A stretch of 64,000 nucleotides of DNA from an uncultured Opitutia bacterium (GTDB lineage: Bacteria; Verrucomicrobiota; Verrucomicrobiia; Opitutales; Opitutaceae), in assembly GCA_903881475.1 (NCBI GenBank), contig CAIRTK010000003.1, positions 59,273-123,272 of the forward strand. The letters run 5' to 3'. The position numbers were made by a program, and so were the translations under genes. Under the pieces are notes generated by a model that searched no databases, was not told the DNA's origin, and saw only the letters and a list, made by a program, of their open reading frames with translations. Below are positions 53,031-62,766 of this stretch, in pieces; the first letter of the stretch is position 1; each line of letters starts with the position of its first letter.

Positions 53031-53606
53031 TCAATGCGCCGACAGCTTTCCGATCAGGCCGTCCAGCAGGGCGTCAGCCTCCAGAGCCAGCCGCCGCGCC
53101 GGCGCCGGCGGATGGCCCGGCGGCGCGGCCTTTTGCAGCGCCGCGAAGCGTGCATCGCCCGCCGCCCGGGTGGCGGTCAGCAGCGCCTCCTTCTTCGCGT
53201 GCATCAGGCCGCTCTTGGTGAACGCTTCCGCCGTCCCGGGCTGGCCGACAAACCCCGGGGTCGATTCATCGCCGATCCAGACCCGCCAGTCATCCTCGTC
53301 GGCAAAATAGACGGCCAGCGCGCCCCGGCGCACGGTGCCCAGCCGGGTGGCGAGCGCATGCATGTAGGCGCCGTCGACCTTGTCCTCCTCGGCCGACGGG
53401 GACTTCGCCTGAAACCGGACCAGGACTTTCAGGCCGGAGGCCCGTTCGAAGCCGGTGAGCTTCGCCTCCAGGCTTGGCGCCGAGGGCGCATCCGGCGGCA
53501 GCAGGCCATCCGGATCATCGACATGAGCGGGGGACCCGGCCGCGCGCAGCATCGGCAGGCCGAGTAACATCACGAGCGCCGGAAGCCGGAATGGGAAGCG
53601 AGGCAT
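53031..53606 (-). CDS. TPM-domain exported protein
   Basis: A 191-residue protein with a signal peptide (LPALVMLLGLPMLRAAG). The domain, of the TPM type (YgcG/Psb32/CLP family), has the core LKVLVRFQAKSPSAEE and ALAVYFADEDDWRVWIGDES. Related proteins show phosphatase-like activity or help in membrane-complex repair. Located 28 bases downstream of the DUF4337 gene. Confidence 0.75.
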   Translation of the reverse strand: MPRFPFRLPALVMLLGLPMLRAAGSPAHVDDPDGLLPPDAPSAPSLEAKLTGFERASGLKVLVRFQAKSPSAEEDKVDGAYMHALATRLGTVRRGALAVYFADEDDWRVWIGDESTPGFVGQPGTAEAFTKSGLMHAKKEALLTATRAAGDARFAALQKAAPPGHPPAPARRLALEADALLDGLIGKLSAH

Positions 53607-53634
53607 GGAGACGACGCTGACGGATCGGGCCGGC

Positions 53635-54168
53635 TCAGTGCCAGCCTTGGATGAGGAAGAAAATCCCGGCTAAACCGAAGCCCAGGCTGACGAACCAGAA
53701 GGCCCGCCGGTTCGTCAGCGCCGAGATCGCGCCGATGGCGATCGCGATTTGGAACAGCGTGACCCCCCGCGCAAAAATGACGTGCCGGCGGAGGTGTTCC
53801 TCGGACGCATGTTCCTTCTCCTTGGCCTCGGCGGAGATCTCCTCCTGCTCCTTTTTGTAGCCCGCGAGCTTCTCGCGGTCCTTGCCGGCGGCCGGTTTGC
53901 CCTCGGCCTCGAGCAACTCGAGCTTCGACTCCAGCACCGCGGCCTTGATGCCCTTGGCCTGGTAGTACGACCATTTGTCCGAACTCTGGATCTGCTCGAC
54001 CATCGCCTCATTGGCGTGATGACCGGCCATCAGCGAGCAGACGGCCGCCAGGCCCGCCAGCAGCGCCGAGCTCAGCGCAACGCCCATCGTCCAGCTCGCC
54101 TTCGCGTGCGCCGCATGGTGGTTGATTTCCTCGTTCAGGTGTTCGGTGGGGACTTCAGGTTCTTCCAT
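53635..54168 (-). CDS. DUF4337-type membrane protein
   Basis: A 177-residue protein, start MEEPEVPTEHLNEEINHHAA. One helix (TMGVALSSALLAGLAAVCSL), a long charged cytoplasmic or periplasmic coiled coil (QIQSSDKWSYYQAKGIKAAV to EEHLRRH), then two more helices near the C-terminus. SDKWSYYQAKGIK is the signature of DUF4337. Function is unknown. Confidence 0.8.
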   Translation of the reverse strand: MEEPEVPTEHLNEEINHHAAHAKASWTMGVALSSALLAGLAAVCSLMAGHHANEAMVEQIQSSDKWSYYQAKGIKAAVLESKLELLEAEGKPAAGKDREKLAGYKKEQEEISAEAKEKEHASEEHLRRHVIFARGVTLFQIAIAIGAISALTNRRAFWFVSLGFGLAGIFFLIQGWH

Positions 54169-54251
54169 AGATGGAATCATTAGGAAGCGCCGGACCGGCG
54201 GATGGCCAAGCGAAAAATCTCCGGGTCGGGCCGGCCACCCATGGGTTGTGG

Positions 54252-54369
54252 GTAGGGCGGATTATCCTTAATCCGCCGTGGCGCGACCGGGTCGTTCGGC
54301 CGAAGGGACCACAGCGTCTTCCCGAATCACCCGGCCGGACGCGGCGCGTTAGGGATAACGCGCCCTACC
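54252..54369. repeat. GTAGGGCG-type composite palindrome
   Basis: GTAGGGCGGATTATCCTTAA then TCCGCC, and GGCGCGTTAGGGATAACGCG then CCCTACC, are self-complementary hairpins with outer GTAGGGCG/CGCCCTAC inverted ends. The same pair in opposite order is at 25933-26012. Confidence 0.85.
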
Positions 54370-54401
54370 CCGGGCCGATGCGATTGCCGGATCAAATATC
54401 C

Positions 54402-54644
54402 TCAGCCTCCCGCCGGAGCCTTCGCCGCGTAATGCGGGATCAGCTGCTTGAGGTGGCCCTGCACGATTGCCGCGACCGTGTCGGCCGGGACCTGGCCCTT
54501 GTGGAGCTCGAAGATCGCGACGAGCAGCGCGAGTTCGATGTCCACTTTCTTCGGGCTCGTCGCCTTCATTGCCGCGAGCAGCTCAATGGCCTTCTTCTCT
54601 GCCTTCTTGTAGTCGTGAAAGTTCTGTTCGGTCGGCGTCGCCAT
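54402..54644 (-). CDS. Small helical protein of unknown function
   Basis: 80 residues, mostly helical, starting MATPTEQNFHDYKKAEKKAI. No membrane segment or recognised domain. Length and composition look like a small conserved hypothetical; it stands alone between the DUF4337 gene and the HtrA-like gene on the same strand. Confidence 0.55.
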   Translation of the reverse strand: MATPTEQNFHDYKKAEKKAIELLAAMKATSPKKVDIELALLVAIFELHKGQVPADTVAAIVQGHLKQLIPHYAAKAPAGG

Positions 54645-54743
54645 GCGTCAAGGGGCTCCGCAATCACCAGCGCCGTCAAGCGCGTAGCAGCCGATGTGCG
54701 GTGGCTAACAATCTCCCCAAATCGGGCCTCCTTGCGCAGCCAG

Positions 54744-55715
54744 CTACGGGCGCGCGGGCATCTCCAGCGGGATGATCGCATGCCGGCGCAGCTCGACGCC
54801 GCGGAGAAACGTGACGATGGCCCGTTCCCCGACCCGGTCTCCCGTCAGCAGCTTGTGCAGGACGTCGACCGCCGGCGTCCGCGCGTCATCCAGCGCCAGC
54901 AGGATGTCGCCCTCGAGCAAACCGGCGCGGGCGGCAGGGCTGTTGGGCTCGAGGCCGGCGACGAGGACACCGGTCTCCTGCGTGAGATGGTGATAGCGCG
55001 CGACCTTGCGGATGAGTGGGACGCTCTGCCCGGCGACACCGATAAAGCTGCGGCGGATGCGGCCATCCTTGATCAGCCACGCCACGACCCAGCGGGCGGT
55101 GTTGCTCGCGATGGCGAAGCAGATGCCCTGCGCCGGGCGGATGATGGCGGTGTTTACGCCGATCACCTCGCCTCGGGTGTTGACGAGCGGACCGCCCGAG
55201 TTGCCGGGATTGAGCGCGGCATCGGTCTGGATGACATTGTCAATCAGCCGGCCGGACACGCCGCGAAGCGAGCGGCCCAGTCCGCTGACGATGCCGGCGG
55301 TGACCGTTTGCTGAAACCCCATCGGGGAACCGATCGCGATGGCAATCTGGCCGGGCCGCACGACGGCGCTGTCGGCCAGCGTCAGGTGGGCGAGCTCGTC
55401 GGCGCTCACGCGGAGAACGGCGAGATCCGTGTCCGGGTCGTCCCCGATCAGGTCGGCGACGAGCTTGCGGCCGTCGGCGAGGAACACGGTCAGCTCGCGC
55501 GCCCCGTGAACGACGTGGCTGTTGGTAAGCAGATAGCCGTCAGGCGAGATGAAGAAGCCCGAGCCGGATCCGCCGGGGGCGTCGTTACCGCGGACCTCGA
55601 TATGGACCACGGCGGGATGCGCGGCGGCGACGGCACCCGAGACCGCGTGAGAGTAGGCGTCGATGAGGGATTCGTCCGTCGTCGCGGCCGGAGCATGCGA
55701 GAGAAATGAAACCAT
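54744..55715 (-). CDS. HtrA/DegP-like serine protease with one PDZ domain
   Basis: A 323-residue trypsin-like protease. The triad is visible: His in LLTNSHVVHGA, Asp in DPDTDLAVLRV and Ser in DAALNPGNSGGPLVNTRG. One PDZ domain follows (about 225-320; LVAGLEPNSPAARAGLLEGD). From the start MVSFLSHAPAATTDE there is no signal peptide, unlike DegP; it may be cytoplasmic or the start may be wrong. It lies about 80 bases from a TAATA-loop hairpin. Confidence 0.88.
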   Translation of the reverse strand: MVSFLSHAPAATTDESLIDAYSHAVSGAVAAAHPAVVHIEVRGNDAPGGSGSGFFISPDGYLLTNSHVVHGARELTVFLADGRKLVADLIGDDPDTDLAVLRVSADELAHLTLADSAVVRPGQIAIAIGSPMGFQQTVTAGIVSGLGRSLRGVSGRLIDNVIQTDAALNPGNSGGPLVNTRGEVIGVNTAIIRPAQGICFAIASNTARWVVAWLIKDGRIRRSFIGVAGQSVPLIRKVARYHHLTQETGVLVAGLEPNSPAARAGLLEGDILLALDDARTPAVDVLHKLLTGDRVGERAIVTFLRGVELRRHAIIPLEMPARP

Positions 55716-55793
55716 GATCCCCCGAAGAAGTGGAGGAAATCGAGTTTCGCAAACGGCGCCCACCACCCCACTCCTGAAGCCCTGTGCCCAGAT

Positions 55794-55822
55794 CCGTTTG
55801 TCACCTAATAGGTGACAAACGG
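55794..55822. repeat. TAATA-loop hairpin, copy 3
   Basis: A perfect 12-bp stem CCGTTTGTCACC/GGTGACAAACGG with loop TAATA, between the HtrA-like gene and the 3' end of the autotransporter-like gene. Confidence 0.85.
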
Positions 55823-55836
55823 TTTGGGCGGCCTGA

Positions 55837-57543
55837 TCAGATCTTCGGACCGGACGGACGGCGGCGACGCAACGAGCGGAAACCCAGCAGCGTCAAACCC
55901 GCGCCCATGAGGGCGTAGGTGCTGGGTTCGGGGACGGCGATGAAGTTGAGCGTCACGCCGGACGACAGGTAATTGACCGTAAACTGGTAATCGTTGGCGC
56001 CGTAATTGGCGTAGAAGGTCGAACCTGAGCTGGGCAGACCGGCAAACGTGCCGGTGAAGGTGTTCGAGCCCGAGGTGATCGTCATGATGTTGTAGGTCGT
56101 GCCAAGCGTGGGGTTGCTGAGCAGCGTCAGGCTGAGCGTCACCAGGCCGGAGCCGATGTTGACGTTGGCCGCGGGACTCAGGAACAGCACCCGGTCGGAG
56201 GTGGCGCCGCTGACCTCGATGTCCAGGACCGCGGTGTTGGTGACCGCGAAGGTGCCGTTGCTGAACGTGAGGCTGCCGATGCCGCTATTGCCGGGAGCGA
56301 TGGTGCCGCCGGCGAACGCCACATTGCCCTGAATCAGACCCGTGCCCGTGATCGTGCCGCCGGTGTTGTTGAGGGTGTAGTAGGAATAGAGCGTCCCGCC
56401 CTGGACATTGATCGTGCCGGTGTTGGTGAAGTTCGGCACGTAGAGATAGCCGGTTCCGGCCGTCTGCGTGATTGTGCCTTGGTTCAGGAGTGACGAGCCG
56501 GTGTTGCCGTTGAGATAGACGTCACCGGTCAAAGTCGTAGTGCTGCCGAGCGTGAGGCTATTGTTCGTACCCACGTTGATGTCAGCATAATAACCCGCCG
56601 TGGTGCCGGACGTGATGGTCTTGCCGGTAAGGGTGCCGTTTTGGTTCCAATAGAGCGTGGAGTAATTCCCCAGGTTGAGATTGCTGCCAGTGAAGGTCGT
56701 GCCCGGAGAGCCTGTGAGCGTCACATATCCACTGGCCGGCAGCGTGAGGTCACCAGTATAGGTCACATTGCTGAGGATGCCACCCGAGGTGCTGAAGGTC
56801 AGGGCACCTGCGGCAATCGTGCCGTTGTTGATCGTCCCCCCATAGAGCTCGTAGCTGCCACCCGTCGGCGCCGTCAGCGTCGTGCCCGTGTTGTCAAACG
56901 TGCCGTTCAGCAGCGCGAGGCCCCCGCTCGTCAGCACCACGTTGCCCAGGTTGGAGATCAAGTTGGAGGTGCCCTCAAACTCCAGGATGCCGCTGCTGGT
57001 CGCGTTCAGCGTGCCCAGATTGACGATATTGTTCAGGCCGACCGTCGTGCCGGCTCCACTCGCCGTGATCGTGCCGCCACTTTCGTTCGTGATGCCCGTG
57101 TTGTAATAATAGCCCACGTTCAGCGAGCTGTTCGCCATGATCGTGCCGTAATTGTTGAACGCCGGGGCATAGAGGTAACCCGTGCCTGAATTCTGTGTGA
57201 TCGTGCCATAGTTATTGATCGTCGCTCCGGTGGTACCCGAGAGATACACGTCGCCGGACAGCGTCGTCGCGCTGTCCAGGGTCAAGGCATCGTTGTAGCC
57301 GACTTGGAAATAGCCGTACGCGCCGGCTGTCGTCCCGGACGTGATCGTATTTCCGGTCAAAGCTCCGATCTGGTTCCAATTCAGCGTCGAATAGTTGCCC
57401 AGGTTTACGTTCGCCCCGGTCGGGATATTCGTGTTGCTGCCCAGCGTGTTGTTCAGCGTCAGCGTGGATGAGGCGCCGAGGTTGATGTCCCCCGTCAGTG
57501 TGTCGCTTGACAGCGTCACGCTGGTGCTCGCCGGCAGCGTCAC
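55837..57543 (-). pseudogene. C-terminal part of autotransporter-like repeat protein, PEP-CTERM
   Basis: 568 codons continuing the 57540-59912 gene in another frame. It holds the fourth and fifth large repeat units (SYTGDLTLP..., LGNYSTLYWNQNG), a linker and the end VPEPSTYALMGAGLTLLGFR then SLRRRRPSGPKI. That ending is a PEP-CTERM sorting signal: PEP motif, membrane helix, Arg-rich tail, implying exosortase processing. It has no signal peptide of its own. A tandem duplication at 57553-57580 puts it out of frame; removal of one copy restores a single product. Confidence 0.85.
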
Positions 57544-59912
57544 TGGCGCCAGCAGTGTCGCGCCGGCAGTGTCGCGCCGGCAATTGTCCCGCCACTGCCC
57601 GTGAAGATGAGGGCGTTGGCCCCGATCGTCCCGTGGTTGATTGTGCCGCCGTAGAGTTCGAAATAGCCGCCCGTCGGCGCTGTCAGGGTCGTGCCTGTAT
57701 TATCGAACGTGCCGTTCAGCAGCGCCCGGCCGCCGCTGGTCAGCACCACGTTGCCGAGGTTCGAGATCAGGTTGCTGTTGCCCTCGAACTCCAGGATGCC
57801 GCTGCTGGTCGCGTTCAGCGTGCCCAGGTTGACGATATTGTTCAGACCAACCGTTGTCCCACTACCACTTGCCGTGATTGTGCCGCCACTTTCGTTCGTC
57901 GTGCCCGTGTTGTAATAATAACCCACATTCAGCGAGCTGTTCGCCGTAATCGTACCGTAGTTGTTGAATGCCGGGGCGTACAGATAGCCCGTGCCCGAGT
58001 TCTGCGTGATCGTCCCGTAGTTGTTGACCGTCGACCCGGTCGTGCCCGCGAGGTAAACGTCGCCGGACAATGTCGACGCGCTGTCCAGGGTCAGCACGTC
58101 GTTGGTGCCAACTTGGAAATAAGCATAGGTGCCCGCCGTCGTTCCCGACGTGATGGCCTTTCCCGCCAGCGTCCCGATCTGGTTCCAGTTCAGTGTGGAA
58201 TAATTTCCCAGCGTCAGATTGGTCCCCGTGAAGGTCGTGCTGCCTCCCGTGAAATTCACGGTGGTACTCGCGGGCAGGTTCAGATCACCCGTGTAGCTGA
58301 CATTGTTCAGCGTACCCCCATTGCCGGTGAAGGTCAGCGCACCCGTGGCAATGGTGCCGCCGTTGATGGTGCCGCCGTAAAGCTCGAAGACGCCGCCGGT
58401 CAGATCATTGAGCGTGGCCGTGCCGGTGGTGTTGTCGAAGGTGCCTTGGAGCAGCGCACGCCCCCCCGTTGCCAGCACCACGGTGCCCAGGTTGGCCGTC
58501 GTGCCGGTCGCACCTTGGAAGTATAGGATGCCGCCGTTCTGCGCGTTCAGCGTTCCGTTGTTGATGATATTCTGGAGAAAGATGTTCGCGTTGCTGCCGT
58601 TCGCCGTGATCGTGCCGCCGCTTGCATTGGTCATGGTCTCTCCCGAATAGTAGCCAAAATATAGGTTGGTGCCGGCGTTGGCCGTGATCGTGCCGCCGCT
58701 CGCGTTGGTGACCGTCGGTCCGTAGATATAACCGGTGCCCGAGTTCTGCGAGATCGTGCCCTGGTTGGTGATCGTCGAGCCACTGTTGCTGCTGTAGAGG
58801 TAGATGTCCCCGGTCAGCGACGTCGTGCTGCCCAGCGTCAGGGCGTTGTTGGTGCCGACATCGATATAGGCGTAGTTGCCTGCCGTGGTGCCTGAGGTGA
58901 TTGTTTTGCCCGTCAACGTCCCATTCTGGTTCCAGTTGAACGTGGAATAATTCCCCAGCGTCAGATTGCTCCCTGTGAAGGTCGTGCTGCCACCCGTGAA
59001 GCTCACCGTGGTGCTTGCGGGCAGATTGAAATCACCAGTGTAGCTTACATTGTTCAGCGCACCCCCATTGCTGGTGAAAGTAAGGGCTCCTGCGGCAATT
59101 GTGCCGTTATTGATCGTTCCACCGTAGAGTTCATACGGGCCACCCGTCGGGGCAGTCAGTGTCGCACTGGTGTTGTCGAACGTGCCCTGTAGCAGGGCCT
59201 GGCCGCCGCTCGCCAGCACCACGGTACCCAAGTTTCCCGTCGTGTTGCTCGCGCCTTGGAAATACAAGGTACCGTTGTTCGTGGCGTTGATCGTGCCGTT
59301 GTTGATGATGTTCTGAAAATAGATGTTCGCGTTGGTGCCGTTCGCCGTGATCGTGCCGCCGCTCGCGTTGGTGATGGTTTCCCCCGAGTAGTAGCCGATG
59401 TACAGGTTGCTGCCCGCATTCGCCTGGATCACGCCGCCGTTCGCGTTGGTGAACGTCTGCACGTAAAGATAGCCCGTGCCCGAGTTCTGCGTGATTGTGC
59501 CCTGGTTGATGATCGTTGATCCGGCATTGTTACTATAAAGGTAAATATCCCCGGTCATCGAAGTCGCACTGTCCAAGGTCAGCGAATCGTTCGTTGCTAC
59601 GACAATGGCGCCATAGGATCCGGCCGAGGTGCCGGCAGTGATCGCCGTGCCCGCGATGGTACCATTCTGGTTCCAATTCAGTGTGGCATAGTTGCCTAGT
59701 GTGAGGTTGGTCGTGGCCTGAAAGGTGTAGCCCGATTGAAATGTAGCGCTACCGCTCGCATTGATGATGAAATTGCCGGAAACACTACTGGCTGTGTTAT
59801 AGGTCCCTGAGAGCACCGTCTGGCCCTTGAGCCACGAGCCGGCCAATACGACGATTCCGATCAACACCAGCTTCAAGCGACGGTGGATATGCACGATGGC
59901 TGGGGTGGTCAT
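57540..59912 (-). CDS. Autotransporter-like repeat protein, N-terminal part (frameshifted)
   Basis: 790 residues. An N-terminal signal peptide (RRLKLVLIGIVVLAGSWLKG) precedes Ser/Thr/Gly/Asn-rich repeats of the autotransporter-associated beta-strand type (passenger-domain style: LTLGNYATLNWNQNG, GGTINNGTIAAGALTF, TITNQGTISQNSGTGYI). Units of about 740-810 bp recur. Translation ends shortly after the 14-bp duplication at 57553-57580 (ATLPARHCWRQ stop). The intact form would be 1,353 residues with the PEP-CTERM tail in the next frame. It is a surface or secreted matrix protein by inference. Confidence 0.88.
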   Translation of the reverse strand: MTTPAIVHIHRRLKLVLIGIVVLAGSWLKGQTVLSGTYNTASSVSGNFIINASGSATFQSGYTFQATTNLTLGNYATLNWNQNGTIAGTAITAGTSAGSYGAIVVATNDSLTLDSATSMTGDIYLYSNNAGSTIINQGTITQNSGTGYLYVQTFTNANGGVIQANAGSNLYIGYYSGETITNASGGTITANGTNANIYFQNIINNGTINATNNGTLYFQGASNTTGNLGTVVLASGGQALLQGTFDNTSATLTAPTGGPYELYGGTINNGTIAAGALTFTSNGGALNNVSYTGDFNLPASTTVSFTGGSTTFTGSNLTLGNYSTFNWNQNGTLTGKTITSGTTAGNYAYIDVGTNNALTLGSTTSLTGDIYLYSSNSGSTITNQGTISQNSGTGYIYGPTVTNASGGTITANAGTNLYFGYYSGETMTNASGGTITANGSNANIFLQNIINNGTLNAQNGGILYFQGATGTTANLGTVVLATGGRALLQGTFDNTTGTATLNDLTGGVFELYGGTINGGTIATGALTFTGNGGTLNNVSYTGDLNLPASTTVNFTGGSTTFTGTNLTLGNYSTLNWNQIGTLAGKAITSGTTAGTYAYFQVGTNDVLTLDSASTLSGDVYLAGTTGSTVNNYGTITQNSGTGYLYAPAFNNYGTITANSSLNVGYYYNTGTTNESGGTITASGSGTTVGLNNIVNLGTLNATSSGILEFEGNSNLISNLGNVVLTSGGRALLNGTFDNTGTTLTAPTGGYFELYGGTINHGTIGANALIFTGSGGTIAGATLPARHCWRQ
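57553..57580. repeat. 14-bp tandem duplication causing a frameshift
   Basis: CAGTGTCGCGCCGG occurs twice back to back. Deleting one unit gives an open frame across the two gene halves (TIAGATLLAPVTLPASTS). Confidence 0.92.
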
Positions 59913-60004
59913 GGCCGATTAGCGCGAGTCCATTGAAAACACATATTGCAAGTCGTTGGAAGTAATAAAAACGGGGAAAATCCCTCTCTGACGAAGCACT
60001 GACG

Positions 60005-60934
60005 TCATTTCGCGCGATTGCGCGGGTGAAACTTCGCGTGCTGCTCCAACAGCCGCTTCGATTCGACTGCAGTGTAAATCTGTGTCGTCGAGATGCTCGC
60101 ATGCCCCAGCATTTCCTGGATCGCGCGCAGATCCGCCCCGCCGCTGAGCAGGTGCGTGGCGAACGAATGCCGCAGGCCGTGCGGTTTCACGTTCTTGGTG
60201 ATCCCGGCGCGCTGGGCGTTTTTCTTGACGATCATCCAGAGCGCGACGCGGGAAAGCGCGGTCCCGCGCGGATTCAAAAACAGCTGGCTGCCGGTCTTCG
60301 CCTTCACCAGCTGCGGCCGGCCCGAGGCCAGGTACGTCGTCAAGGCGTCCGCCGCCCGGCCGCCGATGGGCACGACGCGTTCCTTCGAGCCCTTGCCAAA
60401 CACCCGGAGAAACCCCTGTTCAAGGTTCACTTGCTGCAACGTCAGCCCGGCCAGCTCCGATGCCCGCAGGCCGCTCGAGTAAAACAACTCCAGCAGCGCC
60501 CGGTCGCGCAGCGCGCGGGCATCGCCGCCCGTCGGGGCCGCCAGGAGCCGGCCGATTTCCTCCGGCGTGAGCGTGCCGGGAATCCGGCGCGTAAGCTTCG
60601 GCCCGGACAACAGGTCGGTGAAATCGTCGTCGCGGATTTTCTCGCGGACGAGGAAGCGCGCGAGCCCGCGCAGCGCGGTGAGCTTGCGCGCCAGGCTGGC
60701 CGGTGCGCAGACACGGCCGTTAAGGGAGTGGATCCATTCCGCCGCCTGCGCGCGGGTCAGGCCGCGCCAGTCGGCCGCGCCCCGCTTCGCGAGGAAGGCC
60801 GCGGCCTGGTCGAGATCGCTGCGGTAGGCCGAGAGCGTGTTTTTCGACAGCGCCCGCTCGAGCCCGAGGAAGGCGAGGAACGCTTCGATATCGTTCGCAA
60901 ACGCGGGGGCGGCCCGGCTGTGATCAACCCGCAT
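60005..60934 (-). CDS. xerD: Tyrosine recombinase XerC/XerD
   Basis: A 309-residue site-specific recombinase. The N-terminal SAM-like domain is FLAFLGLERALSKNTLSAYR. The catalytic residues are visible: Arg in YSSGLRASELAGL, Lys in GKGSKERVVP, HGLRHSFATHLL (His, Arg), LGHASISTTQIYT (His, nucleophilic Tyr). It is the XerD-like form that resolves chromosome dimers at dif with a partner. No dif site is visible in the window. XerC versus XerD is not certain. Confidence 0.92.
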   Translation of the reverse strand: MRVDHSRAAPAFANDIEAFLAFLGLERALSKNTLSAYRSDLDQAAAFLAKRGAADWRGLTRAQAAEWIHSLNGRVCAPASLARKLTALRGLARFLVREKIRDDDFTDLLSGPKLTRRIPGTLTPEEIGRLLAAPTGGDARALRDRALLELFYSSGLRASELAGLTLQQVNLEQGFLRVFGKGSKERVVPIGGRAADALTTYLASGRPQLVKAKTGSQLFLNPRGTALSRVALWMIVKKNAQRAGITKNVKPHGLRHSFATHLLSGGADLRAIQEMLGHASISTTQIYTAVESKRLLEQHAKFHPRNRAK

Positions 60935-60976
60935 GGCGTGGAAAGGGACGAAAACCGGCGCTGCCGGCGGCGGCGC

Positions 60977-61240
60977 TCAGAAGCGGCGGCGCGGCGGCGG
61001 CGGACGGTAGCCGGTGTTCTGTTCCTTGACGCGGAACGTGATGCGCGCCTTCTCCAGATCGTAGGGGCTCATCTCCATTTTCACGGTGTCGCCCGCGGCG
61101 ATCTTGATGAAATTCTTCCGCAGCTTGCCCGAGATGTGCGCCAGCACGACATGGCCGTTGGCGAGCTGCACCTTGAACATGGTACCCGGCAGCACGGTGA
61201 CGACCTTGCCCTCCACTTCGATCGAATTGCTATCAGCCAT
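60977..61240 (-). CDS. infA: Translation initiation factor IF-1
   Basis: An 87-residue OB-fold protein that binds the 30S A site. [20 protein letters not shown] and [20 protein letters not shown] match IF-1, with a short Pro/Arg-rich extension (PPPPRRRF) beyond the roughly 72-residue usual length. It is divergent from tadA. Confidence 0.96.
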   Translation of the reverse strand: MADSNSIEVEGKVVTVLPGTMFKVQLANGHVVLAHISGKLRKNFIKIAAGDTVKMEMSPYDLEKARITFRVKEQNTGYRPPPPRRRF

Positions 61241-61272
61241 GGTGGGGGGTGTCGGACGTGGTTTGGGTCATA

Positions 61273-61355
61273 GGTGGGTCAGCGGTATAAAAGCCCCTTG
61301 TAAGGCGGAAACGCCCCCCGTAAGCAAGGCTTTCCCTCGGTCCACCCGACCCACC
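61273..61355. repeat. Inverted repeat between infA and tadA
   Basis: GGTGGGTC and GACCCACC at the ends enclose AAAGCCCCTTG/CAAGGCTTT arms. It lies between the divergent infA and tadA starts, so it is not a terminator; it may be a regulatory palindrome. Confidence 0.4.
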
Positions 61356-61363
61356 ACGCACCC

Positions 61364-61882
61364 ATGGCCGATCCCCTTCCCCCGCCCTGTCCGTTCGAGA
61401 AGCGCTTCCCGTCGCAGCTGGTGCGCGACGATGCCTTCTTCATGAGCCTGGCCTTCAACCAGGCCATCGACGCCTGGCGACTGGACGAGGTGCCCGTCGG
61501 CGCCGTGATCGAGCTGGGCGGCGAGGTCATCGCCGCGGCGCACAACACCGTCGAGGGCGCGCACGACCCGACCGCGCACGCCGAGATGCTCGCGCTCACC
61601 CAGGCCGCCGCGAAACTCGGCAACTGGCGGCTGGAGGGAGCCACGCTCTACGTGACCAAGGAACCCTGCCCGATGTGCTCCGGCGCCACGCTCATGTCGC
61701 GGCTCAAGCGCGTCTGCTACGCCGTGCCCGACCCGAAGATGGGTTGCCTCGGCGGCGCGACCAATCTCAACGACCTCCCGCGCGTGAACCACCACGTCGA
61801 GCTGACCGCCGGCGGCGTGCTCGAGGACGAGTGCCGGGAATTGATCCAAGCCTTCTTCAAGCTGAAGCGGCAGGAGGAATGA
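61364..61882 (+). CDS. tadA: tRNA-specific adenosine deaminase
   Basis: A 172-residue cytidine-deaminase-fold enzyme making inosine at the wobble position of tRNA-Arg(ACG). The zinc/proton motif HAEMLALTQAA and PCPMCSGATLMSRLKRV are intact, followed by the NDLPRVNHHVELTAGG pattern. Start MADPLPPPCPFEKRF. Length is close to E. coli TadA. Confidence 0.94.
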   Translation: MADPLPPPCPFEKRFPSQLVRDDAFFMSLAFNQAIDAWRLDEVPVGAVIELGGEVIAAAHNTVEGAHDPTAHAEMLALTQAAAKLGNWRLEGATLYVTKEPCPMCSGATLMSRLKRVCYAVPDPKMGCLGGATNLNDLPRVNHHVELTAGGVLEDECRELIQAFFKLKRQEE

Positions 61883-61884
61883 AA

Positions 61885-61974
61885 GTAGCGCAGGCATCCT
61901 GCCTGCTCCGAAAGGTAGGACGGGCCCGCCTTACCACGGACCAAGTCTCGGAGCAGGCAGGATGCCTGCGCTAC
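61885..61974. repeat. Nested palindromes: GTAGCGCAGG element enclosing a GTAGG.CGGG element
   Basis: The outer 27-bp arms (GTAGCGCAGGCATCCTGCC then TGCTCCGA, and its perfect complement ending GGATGCCTGCGCTAC) enclose GGTAGGACGGGCCCGCC then TTACC (61914-61935), itself a palindrome. The order of nesting is the reverse of 50391-50514. Confidence 0.92.
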
Positions 61975-62103
61975 CAATACCCGCGAACCGGATGTCCAAT
62001 CCCCGGTCCATGACCCGGCAAATCCGCCTCGGCAGTTGACGGCGTCGGCGAGTCGCGGCACGTTCCCGGGGTTTCCCTTCAACCTGTAAAACGAAATAAC
62101 ATC

Positions 62104-62736
<633 letters not shown>

Positions 62737-62766
62737 GGCCGCCGCGAACTCATTTCGCCCGACAAA

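Noticed and set aside
60005..60934. Integrase of an integrated element
   Set aside because: XerC/XerD-type sequence with housekeeping neighbours (infA, tadA); no att repeats or cargo genes.
61273..61355. Terminator between infA and tadA
   Set aside because: The genes diverge, so a terminator is not expected, and there is no T-run.
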